From contig NZ_RPHB01000004.1 in the NCBI RefSeq assembly GCF_019343195.1, positions 310,001 through 374,000 of the forward strand: a stretch of 64,000 nt of DNA, given 5' to 3'. Source of the DNA: Arthrospiribacter ruber (GTDB taxonomy: Bacteria > Bacteroidota > Bacteroidia > Cytophagales > Cyclobacteriaceae). Every line of letters begins with the position of its first letter. Positions within the stretch are counted from its first letter, which is position 1. Positions 1-8,571 of the stretch are shown here, piece after piece. A model generated the notes under the pieces. The model did no database searches and was not told where the DNA came from. It saw only the letters and a list, made by a program, of their open reading frames with translations. Position numbers and translations under genes: made by a program.

Positions 1-111
1 GCAGGAATCATAAACAATAAGATCGTCTTTACCCCAATTTCGAAAGCCATTTTGGGAGACAAAGAGGTAGATGAAGATGATTTCAGGATTGCGAAAATAC
101 TTTCAACATAA
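1..111 (+). CDS. pfkA: 6-phosphofructokinase, C-terminal end (partial)
   Basis: Only the last 36 codons are inside the window. They read ...AGIINNKIVFTPISKAI..., which resembles the carboxy terminus of Bacteroidota ATP-dependent 6-phosphofructokinases, where a G-x-INN-K strand is followed by a short helix. The stop codon is at 109-111. The enzyme would phosphorylate fructose 6-phosphate in glycolysis. It converges on the amylase gene at 196-1749, with one shared hairpin terminator between them. The identification rests on a short peptide and is therefore moderate; the neighbouring FBP aldolase makes a glycolytic gene plausible here. Confidence 0.6.
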   Translation, partial: AGIINNKIVFTPISKAILGDKEVDEDDFRIAKILST

Positions 112-159
112 AAAAACATGGATTGAAAACAGTATTTTCATTCCAAGATTAATGTTCAT

Positions 160-193
160 AAAAAAAAGGAGACAGATTTGCCTCCTTTTTTTG
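160..193. terminator. Bidirectional intrinsic terminator between pfkA and amylase
   Basis: An A-run plus GGAG on the left pairs with CTCC plus a T-run on the right, around a short loop near 172-180. It sits between two converging genes, so it can end transcription on either strand. Confidence 0.65.
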
Positions 194-195
194 TC

Positions 196-1749
196 TTATT
201 CTTTTTCCAAGATAATGCTGGAATATGCCGGTAAATGCAGTTCCCCTTCATCTTTACTGGCACCACCGTAATGGAAGATCATTTTCCCAAAATCTTCAGG
301 CATAATTATCTTTTTGTCCTCATCTCCAAGATTGTGTACCACAAAAACCTGCTGGTCTTTATGATTTCTATAATAAGCCATCATGGATTGAGGCAGGTCA
401 TTTTCATAAAGGTCCAAATCTCCCAAAGCCAGCGCTCTATTGGTATTTCTCAATTTGATGATTTCTTTATAATGATTGAAGTAACTGGTACTCATAGACT
501 TTTGAATGGCTAACGGAGTCACCGTCTCATCTATAGAGTATTTGGGCTCAATCCATGAAGTACGGCCTTTGTCATTGGCTTCGATATCCCACAAGAAGGG
601 TTCGCGGATATGTTCGTCCGGCTTTTTCCCTAACATCCCGATTTCTTCGCCATAATAAAGATATGGTGCCCCTGGCATGGTCATCAGGATATTGATGGCC
701 TGTTTTAGTTTTCTCGGATTTTCATTAAGAGAATTCAATAACCTAGGCTGGTCATGATTGGATGAAAATGTCGCATCAATAAATTCATCAGTGATATCCT
801 GATAAAAATCAAGAATTTCTTTCTGTCTTTTGGCGAGGAGCATCCCATCTTCCTTTTCATAACTTTCCAGTAAAGTATAATGAAAATCAAAATTGAACAA
901 AGCCGGCAGCCCAGGAAGATAAGGGGCTACAATTTCCTTCATGTCATATACCTCACCTACCAGATAAACGTCCGGCTTGATAGCTTCCATCTTTTCTCTG
1001 AATTCTTTCCAAAAAGCATGATTATCCTCAGGCCTGTCGTCAGGGAAAATATGTTTGGCGGCATCCAATCTGAACCCATCTACACCCACTTCTTCCAGCC
1101 AAAATCTGCCAATATCATAAATTTCTTCTCTCACTTTGGGATTGTCAAAATTAAGGTCAGGCATACCCCCATAGAAAAACCCATAATAATAGTCCTCTCC
1201 TATTCCCGGATCATGCCACTGTTGTATGTTATCAGAGTCCAATGTTATAGTCTTCTTATTGATGAAGTCAGCTATGGTATCCTTTTGTGCCCACACATAA
1301 TAATCCCTATAGGGATTGTCCCTGCTCTTTTTGGATTCCAAAAACCACGGGTGCTCGCTGCTGGTGTGATTGATAATCATATCGATGACTATTTTGATAT
1401 CCTTTTTATGGGCTTCTTCAATAAGCTTCTTGAAATCTTCCAGCGTGCCATAATCCGGGTGAATATCCTTGTAGTCTGTCACATCATATTTGTGATAACT
1501 GGGCGAAGGCATTACCGGCATAAACCAAATGGCATTGGCACCCAATTCCTTTACGTGCTCAAGCTTTTTGATCACACCATTGATATCCCCTATTCCGTCA
1601 CCATCTGTATCATAAAAAGATTGGATAAAAATCTCGTAGGTGATTCCGGCATGCGGCCAGTGATTTTCTATTTTATTGCCTTTCTGATTGGAACAGGCTG
1701 CTGCAATCAACACCACTAAAAGGATTAAAGGGTTTTTAATTTTTTTCAT
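196..1749 (-). CDS. GH13 alpha-amylase / alpha-glucosidase, lipoprotein
   Basis: A 517-residue glycoside hydrolase family 13 enzyme predicted to cleave alpha-1,4 (or 1,6) links of malto-oligosaccharides. The N-terminus is a lipoprotein signal ending in LIAAAC, with Cys at residue 19. The residues just after the Cys (SNQKGNK) are not acidic, so surface export is less certain than for SusE. The four GH13 regions are visible: the DMIINH strand, DGFRLD with nucleophile D229, GEVYD with acid E266, and NHDQPR with D333. The gene follows fbaA on the same strand after a 193-bp gap that contains a strong terminator, so it probably has its own promoter. It belongs to the starch locus; exact substrate (maltodextrin, isomaltose, trehalose) cannot be read from sequence. 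Confidence 0.92.
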   Translation of the reverse strand: MKKIKNPLILLVVLIAAACSNQKGNKIENHWPHAGITYEIFIQSFYDTDGDGIGDINGVIKKLEHVKELGANAIWFMPVMPSPSYHKYDVTDYKDIHPDYGTLEDFKKLIEEAHKKDIKIVIDMIINHTSSEHPWFLESKKSRDNPYRDYYVWAQKDTIADFINKKTITLDSDNIQQWHDPGIGEDYYYGFFYGGMPDLNFDNPKVREEIYDIGRFWLEEVGVDGFRLDAAKHIFPDDRPEDNHAFWKEFREKMEAIKPDVYLVGEVYDMKEIVAPYLPGLPALFNFDFHYTLLESYEKEDGMLLAKRQKEILDFYQDITDEFIDATFSSNHDQPRLLNSLNENPRKLKQAINILMTMPGAPYLYYGEEIGMLGKKPDEHIREPFLWDIEANDKGRTSWIEPKYSIDETVTPLAIQKSMSTSYFNHYKEIIKLRNTNRALALGDLDLYENDLPQSMMAYYRNHKDQQVFVVHNLGDEDKKIIMPEDFGKMIFHYGGASKDEGELHLPAYSSIILEKE

Positions 1750-1894
1750 GCTTCAATAGTAAGATGGTAATTATTATCCCATTTATTGATGAAATGTAAA
1801 CTATCAGGTTACGGAATGATCCCATTTGGAATTCATGCAAATTAGTCGGGGTGTGGCATAAGTTTGCACACTTATTCTATTCGATACAATAAAA

Positions 1895-1924
1895 GCAAAA
1901 AGTCACCTTAAAGTGACTTTTTGC
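1895..1924 (-). terminator. Terminator after fbaA
   Basis: Perfect 12-bp inverted repeat GCAAAAAGTCAC / GTGACTTTTTGC with a 6-nt loop, 18 bp past the fbaA stop codon. Confidence 0.8.
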
Positions 1925-1942
1925 CTAAAAATCAAATTTTTG

Positions 1943-3004
1943 TTAATTCCGACCTATGGCATTTAGCATATCAAAAGCCAATTCCAGTCTCTTGTTGAAA
2001 CTTTCCTCACCTTTTCTAAGCCAAACTCTTGGGTCGTAATATTTCTTATTTGGACTATCATCCCCCTCAGGATTACCCAACTGGGTCTGAAGGTATGCTT
2101 CTTTGGATTGGTAGTAATTTTTGATACCTTCCCAGAAAGCCCACTGCTGATCCGTATCAATGTTCATTTTAATAGAACCGTAGCCATTTGCTTCTCTGAT
2201 TTCTTCTACAGAAGAACCGGAACCGCCATGGAATACAAAATATACAGGCTTCTCACCTGTACCGTATTTTTTCGAAATATACTCTTGAGAATCTCTCAGA
2301 ATAGTCGGCTTCAAGCTGACATTCCCTGGCTTATAGACCCCATGCACGTTTCCAAATGAAGCCGCAACAGTAAACAAGTCACCAACTTGGCGCAGGTTTT
2401 CATAAGCATAAGCTACCTCTTCAGGCTGGGTGTAAAGTTTCGAGCTGTCCACATCAGTATTATCCACTCCGTCTTCCTCACCACCTGTGATTCCAAGTTC
2501 GATTTCAATGGCCATACCCAACTCATTGAATTTCTTGAAGTAATCCACGCAGATTTCTATATTTTCCTTTACAGGCTCTTCTGAAAGGTCTAGCATATGC
2601 GAACTGAAGAGAGGTTTTTTATTAGCTTCAAAATAAGCTTTGCCTTCTTCAAAAACCCCATCTATCCATGGAAGGAGCTTTTTGGCACAGTGGTCAGTAT
2701 GAAGAATGACTGGTACTCCGTAGGCTTCTGCCATTTTGTGAACGTGGATAGCACCTGAAACAGATCCTGCTATGGCTGCTTTTTGGTTATCATTGCTCAG
2801 GCCCTTTCCGGCGTAAAATTGAGCTCCACCATTTGAAAATTGAATAATTACAGGGGAATTTACTTTTTTGGCCGTCTCAAGCACTCCATTGATTGTGCTG
2901 GTATTGATGACATTGACGGCAGGCATAGCAAACTCGCTTTCTTTAGCGTAGTCCAATAGGTCCTTGAGTTCCTCACCGTACTTTACTCCTGGTTTGAATT
3001 TCAT
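1943..3004 (-). CDS. fbaA: Class II fructose-bisphosphate aldolase
   Basis: A 353-residue zinc-dependent aldolase that splits fructose 1,6-bisphosphate into dihydroxyacetone phosphate and glyceraldehyde 3-phosphate. It has the usual length of the class IIA (E. coli FbaA-like) group. The VILHTDHCAKKLLPW segment supplies the catalytic Asp (D104) and a zinc-binding His (H105), and the VFHGGSGS loop binds phosphate. It lies only 20 bp downstream of the T9SS amylase gene, with no terminator between them, so the two are probably co-transcribed. That couples a core glycolytic enzyme to extracellular starch breakdown. A strong terminator follows. Confidence 0.96.
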   Translation of the reverse strand: MKFKPGVKYGEELKDLLDYAKESEFAMPAVNVINTSTINGVLETAKKVNSPVIIQFSNGGAQFYAGKGLSNDNQKAAIAGSVSGAIHVHKMAEAYGVPVILHTDHCAKKLLPWIDGVFEEGKAYFEANKKPLFSSHMLDLSEEPVKENIEICVDYFKKFNELGMAIEIELGITGGEEDGVDNTDVDSSKLYTQPEEVAYAYENLRQVGDLFTVAASFGNVHGVYKPGNVSLKPTILRDSQEYISKKYGTGEKPVYFVFHGGSGSSVEEIREANGYGSIKMNIDTDQQWAFWEGIKNYYQSKEAYLQTQLGNPEGDDSPNKKYYDPRVWLRKGEESFNKRLELAFDMLNAIGRN

Positions 3005-3024
3005 GATTGTGTTGTAAAGGTTGA

Positions 3025-5823
3025 TTATTGTTTGATAAATCTTTTCCTGAGAACCTGACGGCTATCAAAGACCTCAAAGATATAAAGACCTGCTTTAAAA
3101 TCCCTTATATCAACCTGTAAATTGTCCCCACTAGAAAGATGAGTGCCTTCGCCGATCACGGATCCCTTTACATCTATGATCCTGTAATTGAACTGATTGA
3201 GGTCTTTGGGGAAGCCCACATTAATCGTACTGGAAGATGGTACTGGAAATATCCTGAATCCAGATGAGTCCGGTTCTTCATTTTCAATGGAAGTAATCAG
3301 GTCTTCCATGAGGATCTGACCTTCAGGAGTTTCGAGTGGTTCACTGGTAAAAAGCATAAACTCATTGGCCCTCAACCTGAAAGTCTTGGAGTTGCCGGTA
3401 ACTTCAATTTCTTCTCCTGTAAAGTAATTGTACCATTTTCCAGGTCTCGGAAAATCCAAAGCGACATTATTAGCAGTGTTAAGTCCAAAATTACCATGAA
3501 GCACTACTTGGAAATCCCCGTCTATCAAACGGATTGATTTTACTGCCTGACTTAAATTCAAAATTGCATTTTCTGGTTTATTAAAGGCATTGTGTTCGCT
3601 TTTAAGTTTGATCATGGCTTTGTAAAGCCTATACAATCTCATCCGCTCCGGATCATCGAGATAATTCCATCGCGTAGGTTTGATACCTAACCTATCATTA
3701 TTAAGTTCAAGATCATAACCAAACTCTTCAAACTGCCACAACATTTTCGGTCCTGGAATGCTGAAGAAAAATGCCGCCATCAACTGATTTCTATTGACCG
3801 CATTTTTGAGCTGCCGGAGGTTCACAGGGGAAGATTGTCCATTGGTCAGAGATTCCCACATGGTTCTCTCTTCATCATGGCTTTCCATGTAGCTTACAAG
3901 GTGGTTTTTGGCCCATCCTCTTGACTGATAATATCCCCAGTCAAAGTTTCTGTTCCCTCCTTTTGCTATTTCTCTCATGTCAAAGTTCAAATTCCCCCAA
4001 AACATCATTCCATAATCCGCTAACTCCCTTTCTTCGGAATTTTCAGAAAAATGCTCAAGTATGATGTAGGTATCCGGGTGCTTCTCTTTTAGGTTGTCAT
4101 AGATATCCTTCCAGATAGCAATCCTTGACTCATCCCTTTGGCTCCAAAGTCCAACATCATTACCTGAATTGAACTGTGTAAACCCTTTACTCAGGTCAAA
4201 CCTATAACCATCAAACTTATATTCTTCTATCCAATAGTTATTTACAGTATCTACGAAAGCTTTGGTATACGGACTTTCATGGTTAAAGTCATATCCCACA
4301 TTAAAGGGATGTTTTGCTACTCTGTTAAGCCAAGGATTGTCTTCTGTAGGCGCTCCATAATCTCCATCATTATATAGCCTTACAAAAGGGTTTTGGCCAA
4401 AGGCATGATTGAGAACCATATCTGCAATGACGACCATATCTCTTTTATGGGCCTCATCAATAAGTTCTTTAAGATGATTCTTGGGTCCATAAAATTTATC
4501 CACTGCAAAAAAGAAGGATGGATTATAACCCCATGAAATATTCCCTTCAAATTCTTTGATAGGCAGCAATTCTATGGCATTGATACCAAGATCTTTTAAA
4601 TAATCCAACCTTTCTATTACAGCTTTAAAGGTCCTTCTGTCATCAAAATCCCTTACCAGAAGTTCATACACCACCAACTCTTCCGGTGAGGGCTTATTGT
4701 AATCCAAATGTTGCCATTCGTAGGGCTGCTGGGCAGTCTGCAAAAATGTAGCCTGGAATTCCGTTTTACCATCTGGATAAGGTTTAAGTCCCGGATACCT
4801 ATTTTGTTGGATGATTTCATTGTCATGAAAGGGGTCAGAGACTTTGTCCGCATATGGATCTCCAATTCTGATGGCACCGTCTACCAAATATTGGAATATA
4901 TATTCTTCACCAGGTGTCAGACCTTCGAGTCTATACCAGAACATTTCTCCGTCCGGCGTCTGATTCATTTGGTAATCACCAAGAATCTGCCAATCATTAA
5001 AATCCCCAATGACAAATGCATTTCTTTTTCCCGGGGCTTCCAAAACCAAAATCACTTCGGTATCAGACACATAATTGATTCCTTTAATAGCCCCATCCGG
5101 TATGGACAGCTGGGGACTTGCTCCTACTACTGATATGGTACGTGTGGCTGTATTTTCTTCTCCGTCTTTGACTGCTTTTGCTTCTACTGAAAAGGTCCCC
5201 TCTTCAGTAGCAGTGAAAGTATATGAAAGTGCTTCAGCATTAATGGCTGAGGCAACTTCTGTTCCGTTGATAGAAATACTCAAAGAGGCCGCCTCTGAAG
5301 AAACTATGCTTAGCTCCTGTGATTCTCCTATTCCCAAAATTACTGAGGAAGCAGATGGGGATGTGAAAATAACCTGAAACCCCTGGCTTAGATCAATAAA
5401 AAAGTCCTGATTGGTTTCTGTTTTCCCTTCACGAGTACCATCGGCATTCCTGAACACTAAACCCAATCGGTAAACAACCTGCCCCTCTTCAAGATCAAAA
5501 AAATCGTTTGGTGTAACTTCCCATTCCCAAAGGGTGTCTTCCCCTTGTACTTTTGTCATAAGTGCATCAGGATTGTCAGTACCCCATTGAAAGGGAACAA
5601 TGGACCAAGTAGTAGAATTGGGCCCTGCCACTACAGCGCCTATGTGGACGTAAACTGCTGAGGCATCCGCAAGACCGGTAGTTCCCTGACTTGCATCATA
5701 AATGATTTTTATATTTTGATCCGCTCTTGGAAAAGAAGGGATTGTTGTGACTTGTGCAGTAGTTGTAAAAGATTGACACAGGATCAACAGAATAGCACAA
5801 CAGAGGGGGTAGAAATACTTCAT
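3025..5823 (-). CDS. T9SS-exported multidomain GH13 amylase/pullulanase-like protein
   Basis: A 932-residue secreted enzyme. A Sec signal peptide ends near TTTAQ (residue 24). An N-terminal beta domain (about 25-145) contains a 'D-x-LWEWEV' segment typical of starch-binding modules of Bacteroidota amylases. An Ig-like stretch follows (about 150-235), then a CBM48-like module with ...VIGDFNDWQ... (about 245-340). The GH13 catalytic barrel covers about 375-790: MVLNHAF, DGYRFD with nucleophile D543, ILEHF with acid E590, and ESHDEE with D650. The last 80 residues (FRIFPVPSSSTINV...GLYIFEV...KRFIKQ) are a T9SS type A sorting domain, so the protein is moved across the outer membrane and anchored or released. 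It is the first gene of a pair with fbaA and follows the SusE gene by 118 bp. Precise action (amylase versus pullulanase) is not resolved. Confidence 0.92.
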   Translation of the reverse strand: MKYFYPLCCAILLILCQSFTTTAQVTTIPSFPRADQNIKIIYDASQGTTGLADASAVYVHIGAVVAGPNSTTWSIVPFQWGTDNPDALMTKVQGEDTLWEWEVTPNDFFDLEEGQVVYRLGLVFRNADGTREGKTETNQDFFIDLSQGFQVIFTSPSASSVILGIGESQELSIVSSEAASLSISINGTEVASAINAEALSYTFTATEEGTFSVEAKAVKDGEENTATRTISVVGASPQLSIPDGAIKGINYVSDTEVILVLEAPGKRNAFVIGDFNDWQILGDYQMNQTPDGEMFWYRLEGLTPGEEYIFQYLVDGAIRIGDPYADKVSDPFHDNEIIQQNRYPGLKPYPDGKTEFQATFLQTAQQPYEWQHLDYNKPSPEELVVYELLVRDFDDRRTFKAVIERLDYLKDLGINAIELLPIKEFEGNISWGYNPSFFFAVDKFYGPKNHLKELIDEAHKRDMVVIADMVLNHAFGQNPFVRLYNDGDYGAPTEDNPWLNRVAKHPFNVGYDFNHESPYTKAFVDTVNNYWIEEYKFDGYRFDLSKGFTQFNSGNDVGLWSQRDESRIAIWKDIYDNLKEKHPDTYIILEHFSENSEERELADYGMMFWGNLNFDMREIAKGGNRNFDWGYYQSRGWAKNHLVSYMESHDEERTMWESLTNGQSSPVNLRQLKNAVNRNQLMAAFFFSIPGPKMLWQFEEFGYDLELNNDRLGIKPTRWNYLDDPERMRLYRLYKAMIKLKSEHNAFNKPENAILNLSQAVKSIRLIDGDFQVVLHGNFGLNTANNVALDFPRPGKWYNYFTGEEIEVTGNSKTFRLRANEFMLFTSEPLETPEGQILMEDLITSIENEEPDSSGFRIFPVPSSSTINVGFPKDLNQFNYRIIDVKGSVIGEGTHLSSGDNLQVDIRDFKAGLYIFEVFDSRQVLRKRFIKQ

Positions 5824-5891
5824 GTTAATTTAAAAGAAAGGCAATAACTCATAAATTGGAACACCCTTTTGATTTAAATAGTCTTCCAAAA

Positions 5892-5926
5892 ACAAAAAGT
5901 ACCGGTGAATTTCCGGTACTTTTTGT
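5892..5926 (-). terminator. Terminator after the susE-like gene
   Basis: Perfect 14-bp inverted repeat ACAAAAAGTACCGG / CCGGTACTTTTTGT with a 7-nt loop, 15 bp past the stop codon. Some transcripts may read through into the amylase gene. Confidence 0.8.
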
Positions 5927-5941
5927 CCTATAAAGTGGAAA

Positions 5942-6982
5942 CTATTCCATCTCTATGGTATACAATACCCTACCTGGAGTTTTAAAGTCCAAAGTAATGT
6001 TGTAGGTTCCTGAAGCAGGGATTGCAATGTTTGGCCCATCAAATGAAGCCACACCTTCTTCGTCACTTCCACCATAGTTTTGATCCCAGGACGAAGTTCT
6101 GAATTTCAATTCCCCTTCTGTAAGGTCAGCAGTGATTTTTAAAATATTCTCTCCCGCATCAAAGGACATAGGAGTTTCAGTATCCCAACCTCCTGGAGTT
6201 GCATCACCTATAATCCCCCATCTTCCGATTCTTTCCAACTCATAAGTCATGTTGTTCAAATCAGCTTTCACCCTGTAAGTTCCGAATTCACCAGGAATTT
6301 TCAGGTTACCTCCACCTTCTTCCAATTCACCTGCTGCACCCATTCCAAAGTCCGGGAATTCGTCCCAAGCTGGTCCAGTAATAAATTTAAACTCTCCTGA
6401 TCCACTCAAGATATGGAGATATCCCTCATAAACATCATCAGAATTTGCAGAGAAGATGACTGTATTGTCATTTGCCGGATTCCATCCTTGGTAATCACCA
6501 GGAACTCTTAAAAGTGGTAAATCTACCGCATCAGAATAAGGTGTCACATTGATAGTCACTGGACTTCCAACAATGTCTCTAAGGTTTCTGTCAATCACTG
6601 ACCTTACTCGGAATTCAATTTCTCCTGCTGTACCAGCTTCTACTCCTTCGGCTAAAACCCTCCTGTTCAACTCTCCAACTTTTACTTCAACAGTGGTTGA
6701 AGTTCCTGATCCAACTATCACCGGACTGGAAAAATTATTACCTGCCCTGTCAATCTCAATATTATAAGTTACTTGACCATCCATGCCGAAATTAGCCTGT
6801 GATACCTCAAAAACTAACATTTCTTCAGCCTCTGACTGATCTAATACAATTGAAGAACCTGCAGCAGGGCTACTAATGGTGGATGGTGTTTGCTGTACGA
6901 TTGGTGGCATGTCCATTTCGCCACATGACCACAGCAAAGGAAGCACGAATGCCAATCCCAGAAATTTTGAAAGTACTCTCAT
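5942..6982 (-). CDS. SusE/SusF-like outer-membrane starch-binding lipoprotein
   Basis: A 346-residue lipoprotein. The signal ends in LPLLWSC and is followed by the acidic GEMD, the pattern of surface-exported Bacteroidota lipoproteins. Residues about 30-150 resemble the SusE N-terminal domain (paired Ig-like strands with ...YNIEIDRAG...). Residues about 155-345 contain two tandem starch-binding modules, beginning LRVPGDYQGWNPAND and IIGDATPGGWDTETPM; their W-rich loops are typical of SusE/SusF binding sites. It would hold starch at the cell surface. It is the first gene on the minus side of the divergent promoter region. No SusC or SusD gene is adjacent, which is unusual for this family. Confidence 0.82.
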   Translation of the reverse strand: MRVLSKFLGLAFVLPLLWSCGEMDMPPIVQQTPSTISSPAAGSSIVLDQSEAEEMLVFEVSQANFGMDGQVTYNIEIDRAGNNFSSPVIVGSGTSTTVEVKVGELNRRVLAEGVEAGTAGEIEFRVRSVIDRNLRDIVGSPVTINVTPYSDAVDLPLLRVPGDYQGWNPANDNTVIFSANSDDVYEGYLHILSGSGEFKFITGPAWDEFPDFGMGAAGELEEGGGNLKIPGEFGTYRVKADLNNMTYELERIGRWGIIGDATPGGWDTETPMSFDAGENILKITADLTEGELKFRTSSWDQNYGGSDEEGVASFDGPNIAIPASGTYNITLDFKTPGRVLYTIEME

Positions 6983-7170
6983 AGGTAAATTGTTTTGGTA
7001 TTTATTGTTTCAGATTGTATAATTTTTGTTAAATTATATATTAAAATATCACAAATGAACCAGTTCTGCTATGAATCAATTACAGATAATCGGTACGTTT
7101 TGTATTGAAATATTAGAGAATTACCCATGGATTAGCAAATATTCATTAAGGAAAAAATAACTTTTTAAGT

Positions 7171-7196
7171 ATGCAAACGTCACCGCAAACGTTTGC
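7171..7196. promoter_or_regulatory. LacI-family operator between susE and the regulator gene
   Basis: A perfect 12-bp palindrome GCAAACGTTTGC at 7185-7196, followed by AT, is preceded by a second copy of the half site (ATGCAAACGT, 7171-7180). The CG-centred palindrome is the classic form of LacI/GalR-family operators. It lies in the divergent region between the SusE gene and the LacI-type gene, so it could control both arms. No other gene occupies 6983-7331. Confidence 0.7.
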
Positions 7197-7331
7197 ATAT
7201 CAGAAATATTTTGCTGAAATTTTTGAACAGATTATTTTAATTATCATTGTCAAAATAAATTTTCTTCTATCCTTCCCTGAGATATGAAGGATAATCATTT
7301 ATCTTTAAAATATTAGAATAAGATAATTTTC

Positions 7332-8363
7332 ATGAAATTAGGACAAGCAACCATTAAAGACATTGCAAGGGAATTGAACGTGTCTTCCTCAACAGTATCC
7401 AGAGCACTGAAAGATTATCCAGGTATCAGTGATGAAACTAAAAGAAGAGTAAAAGAGCTAGCTGACAAACTCAATTACAGACCCAATGCTGTAGCACTTA
7501 GCCTGAGAAAAAGCAAGTCTTTCACTATAGGAGTAATTATTCCCGAGGTTGTCCACTTTTTTTTCTCCACAGTGATCAGCGGAATTGAAGAGGTAGCCTT
7601 CTCCAATGGCTACAATGTCATATTGTGTCAGACCAATGAGCGTTTGGATCGTGAAAAAAGCAGTATTGACACCATGCTCTCCAATCAGATAGATGGGTTA
7701 TTGGTCAGCTTTTCGAAAGAAACCACAGAGTTTGACCATTTCAGTAAACTGATGGACTTGGATTTCCCCATTGTATTTTTCGATAGGCTTCCAGAAATTC
7801 CCAATGCAGTCAATGTCACTGTAAATGATTTTGAGGGTGCTTATCAAGCAGTCAAACATTTGCTAGAGCAGGGTTATAAAAGGATTGTCCATCTAGCAGG
7901 CCCCAGTAACTTAGCAATTAGCAAAAAAAGGAAAGAGGGATACCTAAAAGCTTTGGCAGAAGCAGGCATAGAAGCAGATGAAAGTCTTATTATAGAATGC
8001 CCGGGTGGAAACGAAAAAGAAAGCTTTGATGTGACCAAGCAACTTTTCGAAAATGAAAAAAACAGACCAGATGCCATTTTTGCACACCACGATATCGTAG
8101 CTGCGGGAGCCATGATGGCACTTAAATCACTTGACCTTCGCATTCCGGAAGATGTAGGTTTGGTTGGCTATTCCAATTGGCAATTTTCTTCCATGATTGA
8201 TCCACCACTGTCCACTGTCTCCCAACCAGGTTTTAAAATCGGGGAAACAGCCATCACCATGTTGCTTGAGATGATTGATAAAAAAAGAGATTATAAAAGT
8301 GAGCCTGTACAAGTGGTTTTGGATACAGAATTACTGGTAAGAAAGTCTTCAGTAAGGATCTGA
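7332..8363 (+). CDS. LacI-family transcriptional regulator
   Basis: A 343-residue regulator of normal LacI length. Residues about 6-60 are the DNA-binding head: IKDIARELNVSSSTVSRAL is the helix-turn-helix, and KLNYRPNAVALSLRKSK is the hinge helix that inserts in the minor groove at a central CG. The rest is a periplasmic-binding-protein-like sensor domain (VIIPEVVHFFFSTVISGIEE..., VGYSNWQFSSMIDPPLSTVSQP). By position it most likely senses maltose or a related sugar and controls the divergent starch genes and the downstream glucosidase-transporter pair. The palindromes at 7185-7196 and about 8398-8411 are its candidate sites. The effector is an inference from context. Confidence 0.93.
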   Translation: MKLGQATIKDIARELNVSSSTVSRALKDYPGISDETKRRVKELADKLNYRPNAVALSLRKSKSFTIGVIIPEVVHFFFSTVISGIEEVAFSNGYNVILCQTNERLDREKSSIDTMLSNQIDGLLVSFSKETTEFDHFSKLMDLDFPIVFFDRLPEIPNAVNVTVNDFEGAYQAVKHLLEQGYKRIVHLAGPSNLAISKKRKEGYLKALAEAGIEADESLIIECPGGNEKESFDVTKQLFENEKNRPDAIFAHHDIVAAGAMMALKSLDLRIPEDVGLVGYSNWQFSSMIDPPLSTVSQPGFKIGETAITMLLEMIDKKRDYKSEPVQVVLDTELLVRKSSVRI

Positions 8364-8397
8364 TGTTAATTTTTTTCAAAAAATTCTTATTTTTTTG

Positions 8398-8411
8398 TGC
8401 AAACGATTGAA
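8398..8411. promoter_or_regulatory. Second, imperfect LacI-type operator upstream of GH31
   Basis: TGCAAACGATTGAA differs at only a few positions from the palindrome TGCAAACGTTTGCA found at 7184-7198. It lies in the 208-bp gap between the regulator and GH31 genes, suggesting that the GH31-transporter unit has its own regulated promoter. The rest of the gap shows only A/T-rich DNA. Confidence 0.45.
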
Positions 8412-8571
8412 TAGCTGTCAGTTTTTGGATTTCCATAAAAAGGACACCTACAAGAAACAGAAATAAGGCCTATCTGTCTCTATCCGCATTTTTTACTACT
8501 GATTAACTTTCTAAATTAGCTCAATGACAAGTAAACAATAGCCCATTTCTTCAAGCCAATCAATAATTGAG

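Noticed and set aside
880-1719. 279-codon plus-strand frame opposite the amylase gene
   Set aside because: Antisense shadow of a clearly conserved GH13 gene; composition rich in Ile, Phe and His without any motif.
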